A DNA stretch of 64,000 nt from JAEXOD01 sp964652025. Its GTDB lineage: Bacteria; Bacteroidota; Ignavibacteria; Ignavibacteriales; Melioribacteraceae. Both the position numbers and the translations under genes were made by a program. This document shows positions 1-8,453 of the stretch, in pieces; position 1 is the first letter of the stretch; each line of letters opens with the position of its first letter. Below the pieces are notes generated by a model. It saw nothing but the letters and a program-made list of their open reading frames with translations, did not search any database and was not told the origin of the DNA. The stretch lies in contig CAZYZX010000006.1 in the NCBI GenBank assembly GCA_964652025.1, forward strand, positions 62,001 through 126,000. Direction: 5' to 3'.

Positions 1-648
1 TACACTACCTTTAAGATTAATTTCATCAATAAAAATTTTAATTTTTTCTTTTTCTTCTAAAATACATTGTTTAATAATTTCTGTAGATTCTTTAATGTTA
101 CCGGAGTCTAAACCAGTTAAAGATAAGCCTGAAATCCATAAATCTTTTATTAAATAAAACTTTTCTGCGTTATCTAAATTAGCAAGTTCGTAAGCAAGTT
201 TTATTGCTTTTTCGCAATCTTGGGTATAGTTAACAAGTGTGCAGAATTTGTTAAAATTTTTTTCAAATTTTTTTTCTACAGAAGCTATAAAAACAGAACA
301 TGGGGCTTCGTTCATAATTCTGCGTGCTACAGAACCTATATAAAACTTTACAATATTTTCTTTTTTTAAGGCTCCTGCAACTATAAGGTCTAAATTTTGA
401 GATTTGATTGTTTGCAAAATAAAATCTGCTGGGTCACCAGAACCTTCTATAATTGATATGGTGCTTAAATCGCATTTACTATCTATTAGTGCTTTTTCTA
501 ATTTTTCTTTATCAGATTTTTTAGCAGAGGAAGAATGTAAAATAAAAAGTTCTGCCTTATATAATTTTTTTAAATGCAAAGCAACTGCTAAGTTATTTTG
601 CATAGAAGGTGAAAAAGAAAGCGCCAATCCTATTTTTTTTATTGTCAT
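1..648 (-). CDS. Universal stress protein (UspA family), C-terminus cut by window edge
   Basis: The minus strand is open from an ATG at 648 to the left edge, giving 216 residues without a stop. The N-terminal Usp domain starts MTIKKIGLALSFSP. Near residues 92-116 it has the ATP-binding pattern G-x2-G-x9-G-S in the variant form GALKKENIVKFYIGSVARR, followed by the usual strand APCSVFIAS. The first glycine pair is not perfect, so ATP binding is likely but not certain. A second Usp-like half begins near residue 125 (NKFCTLVNYTQDCEKAIKLAYEL), so this is probably a tandem two-domain Usp of about 280 residues. Known Usp proteins are cytosolic nucleotide-binding stress proteins. It is divergent from nadE across an AT-rich gap. 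The family call is firm; the role here is not known. Confidence 0.82.
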   Translation of the reverse strand, partial: MTIKKIGLALSFSPSMQNNLAVALHLKKLYKAELFILHSSSAKKSDKEKLEKALIDSKCDLSTISIIEGSGDPADFILQTIKSQNLDLIVAGALKKENIVKFYIGSVARRIMNEAPCSVFIASVEKKFEKNFNKFCTLVNYTQDCEKAIKLAYELANLDNAEKFYLIKDLWISGLSLTGLDSGNIKESTEIIKQCILEEKEKIKIFIDEINLKGSV

Positions 649-1001
649 ATTTAGTTATAAAATTTTTTATTTAATATAGCATTTTTAAACTTAATTTTAA
701 AGAAAATATTGCTGTATAAATTAGGATTAACATTAAGTTAAAGTAGTAAATAACAAAAAATATAAAAGACAAAAAATAATTTAAAAAGTTTAATTTTTAA
801 AGTTTTTATTAATTATACTTAAATAAATAATGTAAAGCCTATTTAAAAATTAAATAATTTAGGTAAAATAAAAAATAACAAAATAAAATTAAGTAGTTAA
901 CTTATTAAATAATAATATTTTAGATAAAATTTATTTGTTTAAATAGTATTAGTTTCTTAATTTAATTAAATAAAAATTAATTTTTAATATAAGAGAGATT
1001 T
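649..1001. other. AT-rich divergent intergenic region, no gene seen
   Basis: This 353-base gap lies between the divergent universal stress gene and nadE. It is made almost entirely of short A and T runs. I see no open frame with a plausible start, no GC-rich hairpin and no RNA gene. It must hold promoters in both directions, but no -35/-10 pair stands out. The only clear signal is AGAGAG just upstream of the nadE ATG. Confidence 0.6.
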
Positions 1002-2654
1002 ATGAAAATAGCTGTTTGCCAATTAAACTCTATAATTGGAGATTTAGATTATAACAAAAATAAGATAGTGGAGCATTATTTACGAGGAGTTAAAGACGGG
1101 GTAGATTTAGTGGTTTGTCCGGAATTATCTTTATGCGGATACCCGCCACAAGATTTAGTAGAAAAAGAAGAATTTAGAGACGCATTAGCAAAATATACTG
1201 ATGAAATTGCAGAAATAACAGGCAAGGTAGGACTTATATTTGGAACAATAACAGAAGAATTTGATAATGTAGGAACAGGACTTTATAACTCTGCAGTATT
1301 ATGTTATAATGGCAAAGTACAATTTATACAAAAGAAAACCTTACTACCAAATTATGATGTATTTGATGAAGTTAGATATTTTGAACCGGCAAAAGAAGTT
1401 TATGTATATAACTTTAATGGGGTAAAGTTAGGAATATCAATATGCGAAGATATATGGAATGACTCTGATTATTGGAAAAAGCGCAGGTATGAAGTGGATC
1501 CGGTGCAAAGATTAGTTGATAAAGGAGCAGAGTTATTAATAAATATATCAGCAAGTCCTTATGCATATGGTAAACGAGAGCAAAGAAGGCAAATGTTATC
1601 TGTGCTAACAAAAACTGATAATTTGCCATTAGTATATGCATGTTGTGCAGGTGCACAAACAGATTTGATATTTGATGGCGCAAGCATGTGTTTTGATAGC
1701 AATGGGGAACTAAAAAAACTTGGGGCAAAATTTAAAGAAGATTATTTTATTTATGATACAAATGACAACTATGAAACAATTACAAATATAGAAGGTTGTT
1801 TTGAAGAAGAAGTGTTAAATGCTTTAATATTAGGAGTAAGAGAATATGCAGAAAAGACAGGCTTTAAAAAAGCTCTGTTAGGATTATCTGGTGGAATTGA
1901 TAGCGCATTAGTAGCTTATATTGCAGTAAAAGCTTTGGGGAATGAAAATGTACATGTAGTTTTAATGCCAAGCCAGTATAGCAGCAAAGGAAGTATTGAT
2001 GATTCTTTGAAACTAATTAGTAAATTAAACATCTCATATGATATATTTAGTATTCAACCAGTTTTTGATACTGTATTAGAGGTAATGAAAGAAAAATTTG
2101 CAGGTTATGAACCAAATATTGCAGAAGAAAATATCCAATCTAGAACGCGTGGGCTATATCTAATGGCACTATCTAATAAATTTAATTATTTATTATTAAC
2201 AACGGGAAATAAAAGTGAAATAGCGGTTGGATATGCCACATTATATGGTGATATGTGTGGGGCATTAGCAGTAATTGGTGATGTTTACAAAACGCAAGTA
2301 TATAAGTTAGCAAATTATATAAACCGAGAAGAAGAAATTATACCAATAGAGATAATTAATAAAGCCCCATCTGCGGAATTGCGTCCAAATCAAACAGACC
2401 AAGATTCTTTACCACCATACGAATTATTAGACAAAATAATTACAATGTATTTAGAAGAATATAAAGAATATAACGCAATAGTAAAGGAATTGGGGCATGA
2501 AGAAATAGTAAAGAAGACATTAAGAATGGTAGATTTAAACGAGTTTAAGCGCAAACAAGCAGCTCCAGTATTACGTGTTTCCACAAAAGCTTTTGGTTAT
2601 GGAAGACGTTTTCCTATTGTTTGTGGTTGGAAAAGAAATTATAAAATAAATTGA
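1002..2654 (+). CDS. nadE: Glutamine-dependent NAD(+) synthetase
   Basis: The enzyme makes NAD from deamido-NAD, ATP and ammonia released from glutamine; it is the last step of NAD synthesis in the cytosol. The 550 residues fit the two-domain form. The N-terminal nitrilase-type glutaminase domain (about 1-260) shows its triad: E41 in CPELSLCGYPP, a lysine at 111/112 in QKKTLLPNYDVFDE and C148 in GISICEDIW. The C-terminal synthetase domain has the PP-loop SGGIDS at 296-301 and the later LLTTGNKSEIAVGYATLYGDM segment. The ATG follows AGAGAG. DsbD starts 13 bases after the stop, so the two may be co-transcribed. Because the glutaminase domain is fused, the cell can use glutamine rather than free ammonia. 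Confidence 0.96.
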   Translation: MKIAVCQLNSIIGDLDYNKNKIVEHYLRGVKDGVDLVVCPELSLCGYPPQDLVEKEEFRDALAKYTDEIAEITGKVGLIFGTITEEFDNVGTGLYNSAVLCYNGKVQFIQKKTLLPNYDVFDEVRYFEPAKEVYVYNFNGVKLGISICEDIWNDSDYWKKRRYEVDPVQRLVDKGAELLINISASPYAYGKREQRRQMLSVLTKTDNLPLVYACCAGAQTDLIFDGASMCFDSNGELKKLGAKFKEDYFIYDTNDNYETITNIEGCFEEEVLNALILGVREYAEKTGFKKALLGLSGGIDSALVAYIAVKALGNENVHVVLMPSQYSSKGSIDDSLKLISKLNISYDIFSIQPVFDTVLEVMKEKFAGYEPNIAEENIQSRTRGLYLMALSNKFNYLLLTTGNKSEIAVGYATLYGDMCGALAVIGDVYKTQVYKLANYINREEEIIPIEIINKAPSAELRPNQTDQDSLPPYELLDKIITMYLEEYKEYNAIVKELGHEEIVKKTLRMVDLNEFKRKQAAPVLRVSTKAFGYGRRFPIVCGWKRNYKIN

Positions 2655-2667
2655 AAGGTTATTAAAA

Positions 2668-4443
2668 ATGATAAAAAAAATATTTTTTATTTTGATTTTT
2701 GTAGGGCTAAATTTAATAAATGCACAATTTAATGTTGATGTTTTAAAGTTACAAACTGCACAAAACTATGACTCGTTACATGCAGGGATGCAGCTTAAAA
2801 TACAATTTAAGTTAGAGATGGGAGCAGAATGGCATATAAATTCTGTTAAACCTAACGAAGATTTTTTGATCCCCACAAAATTAAGTTTATTGAATGAAAA
2901 AGATTTTAAGTTAGTTTCAATTGAATATCCAAAAGCAAAAGAGATAAAATTTAGTTTTTCTGATAAACCAGTTTCGGTATACGAAAATGGTGCTGTTGTT
3001 ACGGCATTAGTAGAATTATCTAAGGATTTAAAAGAGGGGAATTACACAATTCCTTTTAATTTTGAATATCAAGCATGCAATAATGCATCTTGCATGCCAC
3101 CAAGTGAGGTGAAAAGTGATGTAAAAATTACTGTAGTTAAAGAAGCTATTAAATTAAATGAGAAAAAGTTACAAGAAACAACTTTAGAAGATATAAAGAA
3201 AGCAAATGAAGGAAATGTAGCACAATCAGTTAGCAATAGTGATGATGATTCTTTAGCAAATAAATTAGAAAAGAGCGGGCTATTAATTAGTTTGTTAATA
3301 GTATTTTTAGGTGGATTAGCGCTTAATTTAACACCTTGTGTTTATCCATTAATACCAATAACGGTTGGCTATTTTGGTGGACAAAGCGAAGGTAAAACAA
3401 GCAGGTTATTTTTATTAGGAGTTTTATATGTATTGGGTATGGCATTAACCTACTCTGTAGTTGGAGTAGTAACATCGTTAAGTGGTGCAGTATTTGGTAC
3501 GTTAATGCAAAATCCTATAGTAATAATAGTTATAGCATTAATATTATTAACTTTGGCGCTAAGTATGTTTGGGGTATATGAATTTAAGTTACCCGATAGT
3601 TGGGTAATGAAAGCTGGAGGTGCACAATCTGGTTTATTTGGGGCATTTTTTATGGGATTAACTATGGGAATAGTTGCTGCACCATGTATAGGTCCATTTG
3701 TTTTAGGGCTTGTTACTGTAGTTGGTGCTAAAGGTGACCCCGTTTATGGCTTTTTAATGTTTTTCTTTTTGGCTTTAGGGTTAGGTACACCTTATTTAAT
3801 ATTAGCATTGTTTAGTGGTAAAATTAAAAATTTACCACGTGCTGGCTTATGGATGGAAGCTGTAAAACATATATTTGGTTTTATAATGGTTGGTATGGCT
3901 ATATACTTTTTACTTCCACTGTTGCCAGAAGTTTTAAAGACCTATTTGTTGCCTGTTTTTATGATAGTAAGTGCAATATATATTATGTTTATAGATAAAT
4001 CTGCAAAGGATGTTAAAGGTTTTTCTTTATTTAAGTATGTTTTTTCTGTTATCATAATAGCATTAGCAGTTTACTTAATAATTCCAAGTAAGGCAGAAAA
4101 ACCAAATTGGAATGTTTTTGATGAGGTAGCATATCAAAATTCATTAACTAATAATGAAAAAATTGTAGTCGATTTTTATGCGGATTGGTGTATCCCTTGT
4201 AAAGAATTAGATAAATTAACCTTTAGTGACGAAAAAGTATTAGAAGAATTTAAGAATTTTAAGCTTTATAAAGTAGATATGACACAAACGTTATCTGAAG
4301 CGAATGAAAATTTACGCAAAAAATTTAATATAATAGGCATGCCTACAGTATTAATAATAAATAGTAAAGGAGAAGAAGTTAAAAGGATAACAGGATTTGT
4401 AAATGCAGAAGAATTTTTAAGCTATTTAAAACTGGCAAAATAG
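2668..4443 (+). CDS. dsbD: Thiol:disulfide interchange protein DsbD
   Basis: DsbD carries electrons from cytosolic thioredoxin across the inner membrane to periplasmic disulfide isomerases and cytochrome maturation proteins. All three parts are visible in the 591 residues. There is a signal peptide (KKIFFILIFVGLNLINAQ) and a periplasmic N-terminal domain with a CNNASC cysteine pair. A multi-pass membrane core (about 205-475) has the redox cysteines in NLTPCVYPLIP and AAPCIGPF. The C-terminal thioredoxin-like domain has DWCIPC (C508 and C511). The ATG at 2668 follows GAAAGG. It lies 13 bases after nadE, possibly in one transcript. Length and motif order match complete DsbD rather than the short CcdA. 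Confidence 0.95.
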   Translation: MIKKIFFILIFVGLNLINAQFNVDVLKLQTAQNYDSLHAGMQLKIQFKLEMGAEWHINSVKPNEDFLIPTKLSLLNEKDFKLVSIEYPKAKEIKFSFSDKPVSVYENGAVVTALVELSKDLKEGNYTIPFNFEYQACNNASCMPPSEVKSDVKITVVKEAIKLNEKKLQETTLEDIKKANEGNVAQSVSNSDDDSLANKLEKSGLLISLLIVFLGGLALNLTPCVYPLIPITVGYFGGQSEGKTSRLFLLGVLYVLGMALTYSVVGVVTSLSGAVFGTLMQNPIVIIVIALILLTLALSMFGVYEFKLPDSWVMKAGGAQSGLFGAFFMGLTMGIVAAPCIGPFVLGLVTVVGAKGDPVYGFLMFFFLALGLGTPYLILALFSGKIKNLPRAGLWMEAVKHIFGFIMVGMAIYFLLPLLPEVLKTYLLPVFMIVSAIYIMFIDKSAKDVKGFSLFKYVFSVIIIALAVYLIIPSKAEKPNWNVFDEVAYQNSLTNNEKIVVDFYADWCIPCKELDKLTFSDEKVLEEFKNFKLYKVDMTQTLSEANENLRKKFNIIGMPTVLIINSKGEEVKRITGFVNAEEFLSYLKLAK

Positions 4444-4454
4444 GTTAAATTACA

Positions 4455-4484
4455 TTGAAATATGTAAAAAAAATATTATTTTAG
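4455..4484 (+). promoter_or_regulatory. Putative korAB promoter
   Basis: TTGAAA at 4455-4460 and TATTTT at 4477-4482 are 16 bases apart. The -10 region lies in the 20-mer TAAAAAAAATATTATTTTAG (4465-4484). The same 20-mer occurs upstream of the his operon at 31185-31204, at the same distance from a TTG -35-like hexamer. It sits 47 bases before the korA ATG. Identity over 20 bases at two unrelated operons is the main support; the transcription start is not known. Confidence 0.5.
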
Positions 4485-4530
4485 TAAATCTAAATTCATA
4501 ATAAATAAAAAAACAAACGAGTTGAGTATT

Positions 4531-6378
4531 ATGGCACAAGAGAAAGAAATATTTGAGTTAACTGAAGTAACGGTACGCTTTGCAGGTGATAGTGGAGACG
4601 GTATGCAGTTAACAGGTTCACAATTTAGCGATTCAACCGCCATATTTGGAAATGATTTAAACACATTGCCAGATTATCCTGCAGAGATTAGAGCCCCTGC
4701 GGGCACAACATATGGAGTAAGTGGATTCCAATTACATTTTAGTTCACAAGAAACTTATACACCGGGCGATAACCCAGATATTTTAGTAGCAATGAATCCA
4801 GCTGCATTAAAGGTTAATTTAAAGGATTTGAAGCCGGGTGCAACAATAATAATTAATTCTGATGCTTTTGATTCTAAGAATTTGCAATTAGCGGGATATA
4901 AAGAAAATCCTTTAGAAAACGATTCATTATCAAATTATCGAACTTATATAGTTCCAATAACAACATTAACATCAAATGCATTAAAAGAATTAGATTTAGG
5001 ATTAAAAGAAGTAGTAAGATGCAAAAACTTTTTTGCGTTAGGTTTAATGTATTGGTTATTTAGCAGACCATTAGATAATACTTTAGATTGGATTAGGACA
5101 AAGTTTGCCAAGAAACCAGAGTTAGCAAAAGCAAATGAATTAGCATTGAAAGCTGGATATAACTATGGTGAACATAACGAGATATTTACCACAAGATTTG
5201 AGATAAAACCAGCACAGTTGCCAAGTGGTATATATAGAAACGTATCTGGAAACGAAGCTACAGCATTAGGATTTGTTGCAGCATCATTATTAGCAGATTT
5301 GCCATTATATTTAGGTTCATATCCAATTACCCCTGCAAGTGAAATTATGCAATATTTAAGTGCATATAAAAACTATGGAGTAAAGACAGTACAAGCAGAA
5401 GATGAAATAGCGGGTATAGCAAGCGCAATAGGAGCAGCTTATGGTGGTAATTTAGCAATAACAACAACAAGCGGACCTGGTTTAGCATTAAAAACAGAGG
5501 CAATGGGCTTAGCTGTTATGACAGAACTTCCATTAGTAATTGTTGACGTACAGCGTGGTGGGCCAAGCACAGGATTGCCAACTAAGACCGAGCAAGCTGA
5601 TTTATTGCAAGCAATATTTGGTAGAAATGGCGAGTCTCCTATTCCAGTGTTAGCAGCATCAAGCCCAAGCGATTGTTTTTATACAGCAATAGAAGCAAGT
5701 AGAATTGCACTAAAATATATGACGCCTGTTCTTATGTTAACAGATGGTTACATTGCTAATGGAGCAGAGCCTTGGAAATTACCCGAGGTTGAAGAATTAC
5801 CAAAAATAAAAGTTCAATTTAGAACAGATCCCGAAGGATTTATGCCTTATATGAGAGACGAAAATTTAGCTCGTCCTTGGGCAATTCCAGGTACTCCGGG
5901 TCTTGAACATAGAATTGGTGGTTTGGAAAAAGCTAATATAACTGGAACTGTAAGCTACGACCCAGATAATCATGATTTAATGTGTAAACTTCGCGATAAA
6001 AAGGTGAAAGGAATACAAAAAGATATTCCGAATATAGAAGTAAAAGGGGATGAAGATGCAGATATTTTGGTAGTTGGTTGGGGAGGTACTTATGGAGCAA
6101 TAAGTGAAGCTGTAAGAAGAGTTAGAATGAGCGGAACAAAAGTTGCACAAGTACACTTAAAACATCTTAATCCTTTCCCAGCAAATTTAGGAGAAGTGTT
6201 AAATAAATATAAATATATATTAATTCCAGAAATAAACTTAGGGCAGCTTGCAAAAGTAATTAAAAGTGAATACTCAGTTAAAGTTATTCAATTTAATTTA
6301 ATGCGCGGTTTACCATTTAAAGCATATGATATAGAAAATAAAATTCGCGAGATACTTGGAGGCGAAAATGGAAAATAA
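4531..6378 (+). CDS. korA: 2-oxoacid:ferredoxin oxidoreductase, fused gamma-alpha subunit (KorA)
   Basis: With KorB this forms a CoA-dependent 2-oxoacid (probably 2-oxoglutarate) oxidoreductase that exchanges electrons with ferredoxin. The first ~200 residues are the gamma domain, starting TVRFAGDSGDGMQLTGSQF. The alpha pyrimidine-binding domain follows with GSYPITPASEIMQYLS, QAEDEIAGIASAIGAAYGG and TTTSGPGLALKTEAMGLA. A C-terminal transketolase-like domain follows. I choose ATG 4531 (615 aa) over the in-frame TTG nine bases upstream because GAG at 4519-4521 is well placed. The 3' end overlaps korB by 11 bases. No delta ferredoxin subunit lies beside it, as is usual for this two-gene KorAB type. 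Substrate choice between 2-oxoglutarate and pyruvate is not proven by sequence. Confidence 0.93.
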   Translation: MAQEKEIFELTEVTVRFAGDSGDGMQLTGSQFSDSTAIFGNDLNTLPDYPAEIRAPAGTTYGVSGFQLHFSSQETYTPGDNPDILVAMNPAALKVNLKDLKPGATIIINSDAFDSKNLQLAGYKENPLENDSLSNYRTYIVPITTLTSNALKELDLGLKEVVRCKNFFALGLMYWLFSRPLDNTLDWIRTKFAKKPELAKANELALKAGYNYGEHNEIFTTRFEIKPAQLPSGIYRNVSGNEATALGFVAASLLADLPLYLGSYPITPASEIMQYLSAYKNYGVKTVQAEDEIAGIASAIGAAYGGNLAITTTSGPGLALKTEAMGLAVMTELPLVIVDVQRGGPSTGLPTKTEQADLLQAIFGRNGESPIPVLAASSPSDCFYTAIEASRIALKYMTPVLMLTDGYIANGAEPWKLPEVEELPKIKVQFRTDPEGFMPYMRDENLARPWAIPGTPGLEHRIGGLEKANITGTVSYDPDNHDLMCKLRDKKVKGIQKDIPNIEVKGDEDADILVVGWGGTYGAISEAVRRVRMSGTKVAQVHLKHLNPFPANLGEVLNKYKYILIPEINLGQLAKVIKSEYSVKVIQFNLMRGLPFKAYDIENKIREILGGENGK

Positions 6379-7405
6379 TGTAAAAATAGATGCACCAGAA
6401 ATTAAATATACAGCTAAAGATTTTTCATCTGGTATTGATGTTAGATGGTGTCCAGGCTGTGGGGATTATTCTGTATTAGCACAAGTACAAAGAACATTCC
6501 CCGATATAGGTGTAAAAAAAGAAAATATAGTGTGGGTTGCAGGCATTGGGTGCTCTAGCCGCTTTCCTTATTATATGGGTACATATGGGTTCCACACAAT
6601 ACATGGAAGAGCTACAGCAATAGCAACAGGATTAAAGGTTGCAAGGCCAGAGCTTAGTGTTTGGGTTGCAACGGGTGATGGTGATTTAATGAGTATAGGT
6701 GGCAATCATTTTATTCATGCTTGCAGAAAGAACGTTGATTTAAAGGTACTTATGTTTAATAATAGAATTTATGGATTAACAAAAGGACAATACTCGCCTA
6801 CAAGTGAAAAAGGGAAAGTAACAAAAAGTACTCCTTATGGTTCCGTAGATTATCCATTTAATCCAATGTCTTTAGCATTAGGAAGTGAAGCTACTTTTGT
6901 TGCTAAAACATTAGATAGAGATATTAAACATATGCAAGAGATGATTAAAAAAGCTGCTGCACATAAAGGGTTAGCTTTTATTGAAATATACCAGAATTGT
7001 GTAATTTTTAATGATGGTGCTTTTGAAAAATTTACTGATAAAGAAACAAAAGCAGATAATGTTGTTGTTTTAGAGCATGGTAAACCATTAGTTTTTGGTA
7101 AAAATAATGATAAAGCTATTAAGTTAGATGGATTTACACCAAAAATAATAGATTTAAATGACCCAAATAATTCTATTAATGACGCATGGGTGCATGATGA
7201 ATTTGATCCAAATCCAATTCGTGCATTTATTTTAGCTCATTTACCGGATTATGAAGGATTTCCTACTCCAATTGGAGTGTATCGTAATATTCGTAAAGAA
7301 ACTTATGATGAAGCTGTTAACAGACAAATTGAGCAAGTTACATCTAAAAAAGGAAAAGGTGATTTGAAATCGCTTATATATAACGCAAATACTTGGGAAG
7401 TATAA
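6368..7405 (+). CDS. korB: 2-oxoacid:ferredoxin oxidoreductase beta subunit (KorB)
   Basis: This is the thiamine-diphosphate-binding partner of KorA. Key features are WCPGCGDYSVL near residue 27, the iron-sulfur/TPP region GIGCSSRFPYY, HGRATAIATGLK, and the TPP-Mg motif GDGDLMSIGGNHFIHACRKN with NNRIYGLTKGQYSPTS. These are hallmarks of the 2-oxoglutarate/2-oxoacid beta family. A TTG 12 bases upstream is in frame, but GGAGG at 6358-6362 is spaced for the ATG at 6368, giving 345 residues. It overlaps the korA end, which suggests translational coupling. A strong terminator follows at 7412. The pair would serve oxidative or reductive TCA chemistry in an anaerobe or facultative organism. Confidence 0.95.
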   Translation: MENNVKIDAPEIKYTAKDFSSGIDVRWCPGCGDYSVLAQVQRTFPDIGVKKENIVWVAGIGCSSRFPYYMGTYGFHTIHGRATAIATGLKVARPELSVWVATGDGDLMSIGGNHFIHACRKNVDLKVLMFNNRIYGLTKGQYSPTSEKGKVTKSTPYGSVDYPFNPMSLALGSEATFVAKTLDRDIKHMQEMIKKAAAHKGLAFIEIYQNCVIFNDGAFEKFTDKETKADNVVVLEHGKPLVFGKNNDKAIKLDGFTPKIIDLNDPNNSINDAWVHDEFDPNPIRAFILAHLPDYEGFPTPIGVYRNIRKETYDEAVNRQIEQVTSKKGKGDLKSLIYNANTWEV

Positions 7406-7411
7406 TTTATT

Positions 7412-7438
7412 CCCCTCGTTTAACGAGGGGATTTTTTT
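7412..7438 (+). terminator. Rho-independent terminator after korB
   Basis: CCCCTCGT and ACGAGGGG form an 8-bp, GC-rich stem with a three-base loop, followed by ATTTTTTT. It starts 7 bases after the korB stop. Its T run ends only 18 bases before the nrnA start. Confidence 0.9.
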
Positions 7439-7456
7439 ATTTAGCAAAAGGGGACT

Positions 7457-8452
7457 ATGATAAATTTTACTAAATTAAAAGACTTAGTAATTAAAAATAA
7501 TAGTTTTATATTAACTTGTCACGTAAATCCAGATGCTGATGCATTAGGAAGTGAACTTGCATTTTATTATGTTTTACAAAAGTTAAATAAAAATGTTAGA
7601 ATAATTAACTATAGTAAAACACCAGAAAATTTAATTTTTCTTGATAAAGATAATTTAATTGAAGTTTATGATAAAACAATACATGATGCTATAATACTAA
7701 ATAGCGATGCTGTAATATTTTTAGATATGAACGCTATTAGCCGAACTAAAACCATGTCTGAAGTTTTTAATAAATTTGATAAAGTTAAAATTGTTGTAGA
7801 TCACCACGAGTATCCAGAAGATATTACGGAAAATATAATATCGTTAACCGATAGATGTGCGACGGGTGAAATTATTTATGAATTTATAACTGAAACAAAA
7901 GTTTGTGATATAGATTACAAAATTGCATATGCATTATATGCTGCAATAATGACCGATACAGGTTCTTTTAGGTATGATAGAACAACTGCCAAAACCCATA
8001 AAATTGCAGCAGAATTTTTAGAGCTTGGTGTAGATCCTAACGAAATGTATACAGAGATATATGAAAAGAGTAGCTTTGGTAGAATTAAGTTATTAGGATT
8101 AATGCTTTCTGAATTGCAATTAAATTGCACTAAAGAGATATGTTATTTTGTAATTTCCTATAAGTTATTAAAAGAGTTTGATGTTGAAGAATCTGAAATT
8201 GATGGTTTTGTAAATAATACATTAACAATTAAAGGGGTTAAAGTAGGCTTACTATTTTTAGAATTAGTAGATGGTTTTAAGGTAAGTTTAAGAAGTAGAG
8301 GTAAAATTCCAATTAATTTAGTTGCCAAAAATTATGGTGGTGGTGGGCACTTAAACGCTGCAGGAATTAGAATGATAAATAAAAAAATTGAGGATTATTT
8401 ACCATTAATAATTAAAGATACTGAAGAAATTATACAAAAGAGTGGAGAATAA
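7457..8452 (+). CDS. nrnA: DHH-family phosphoesterase, NrnA-like (oligoribonuclease / pAp phosphatase)
   Basis: NrnA-type proteins degrade very short RNAs and dephosphorylate pAp, using two metal ions. The 331 residues show the DHH domain with HVNPDADALGSELA near the N-terminus, a metal-binding FLDMN, DHH itself at 115-117 (DHHEYPED) and TDTGSFRYDRTT. The C-terminal DHHA1 domain ends in the nucleic-acid-binding GGGGHLNAAG. An AAAGGGG sequence precedes the ATG. It is followed after one base by pepA, so the two are likely co-transcribed. There is little room for a promoter between the upstream terminator and the ATG. Confidence 0.9.
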   Translation: MINFTKLKDLVIKNNSFILTCHVNPDADALGSELAFYYVLQKLNKNVRIINYSKTPENLIFLDKDNLIEVYDKTIHDAIILNSDAVIFLDMNAISRTKTMSEVFNKFDKVKIVVDHHEYPEDITENIISLTDRCATGEIIYEFITETKVCDIDYKIAYALYAAIMTDTGSFRYDRTTAKTHKIAAEFLELGVDPNEMYTEIYEKSSFGRIKLLGLMLSELQLNCTKEICYFVISYKLLKEFDVEESEIDGFVNNTLTIKGVKVGLLFLELVDGFKVSLRSRGKIPINLVAKNYGGGGHLNAAGIRMINKKIEDYLPLIIKDTEEIIQKSGE

Positions 8453-8453
8453 T

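Noticed and set aside
404..679. Plus-strand open frame of 91 codons
   Set aside because: It lies antisense to the universal stress protein, whose Usp motifs are clear on the minus strand.
649..1001. Small RNA or short ORF in the AT-rich gap
   Set aside because: No GC-rich stem, start codon with ribosome site, or terminator was found.
1414..1728. Minus-strand open frame within nadE
   Set aside because: Low-complexity Leu/His/Phe product, antisense to conserved nadE motifs.
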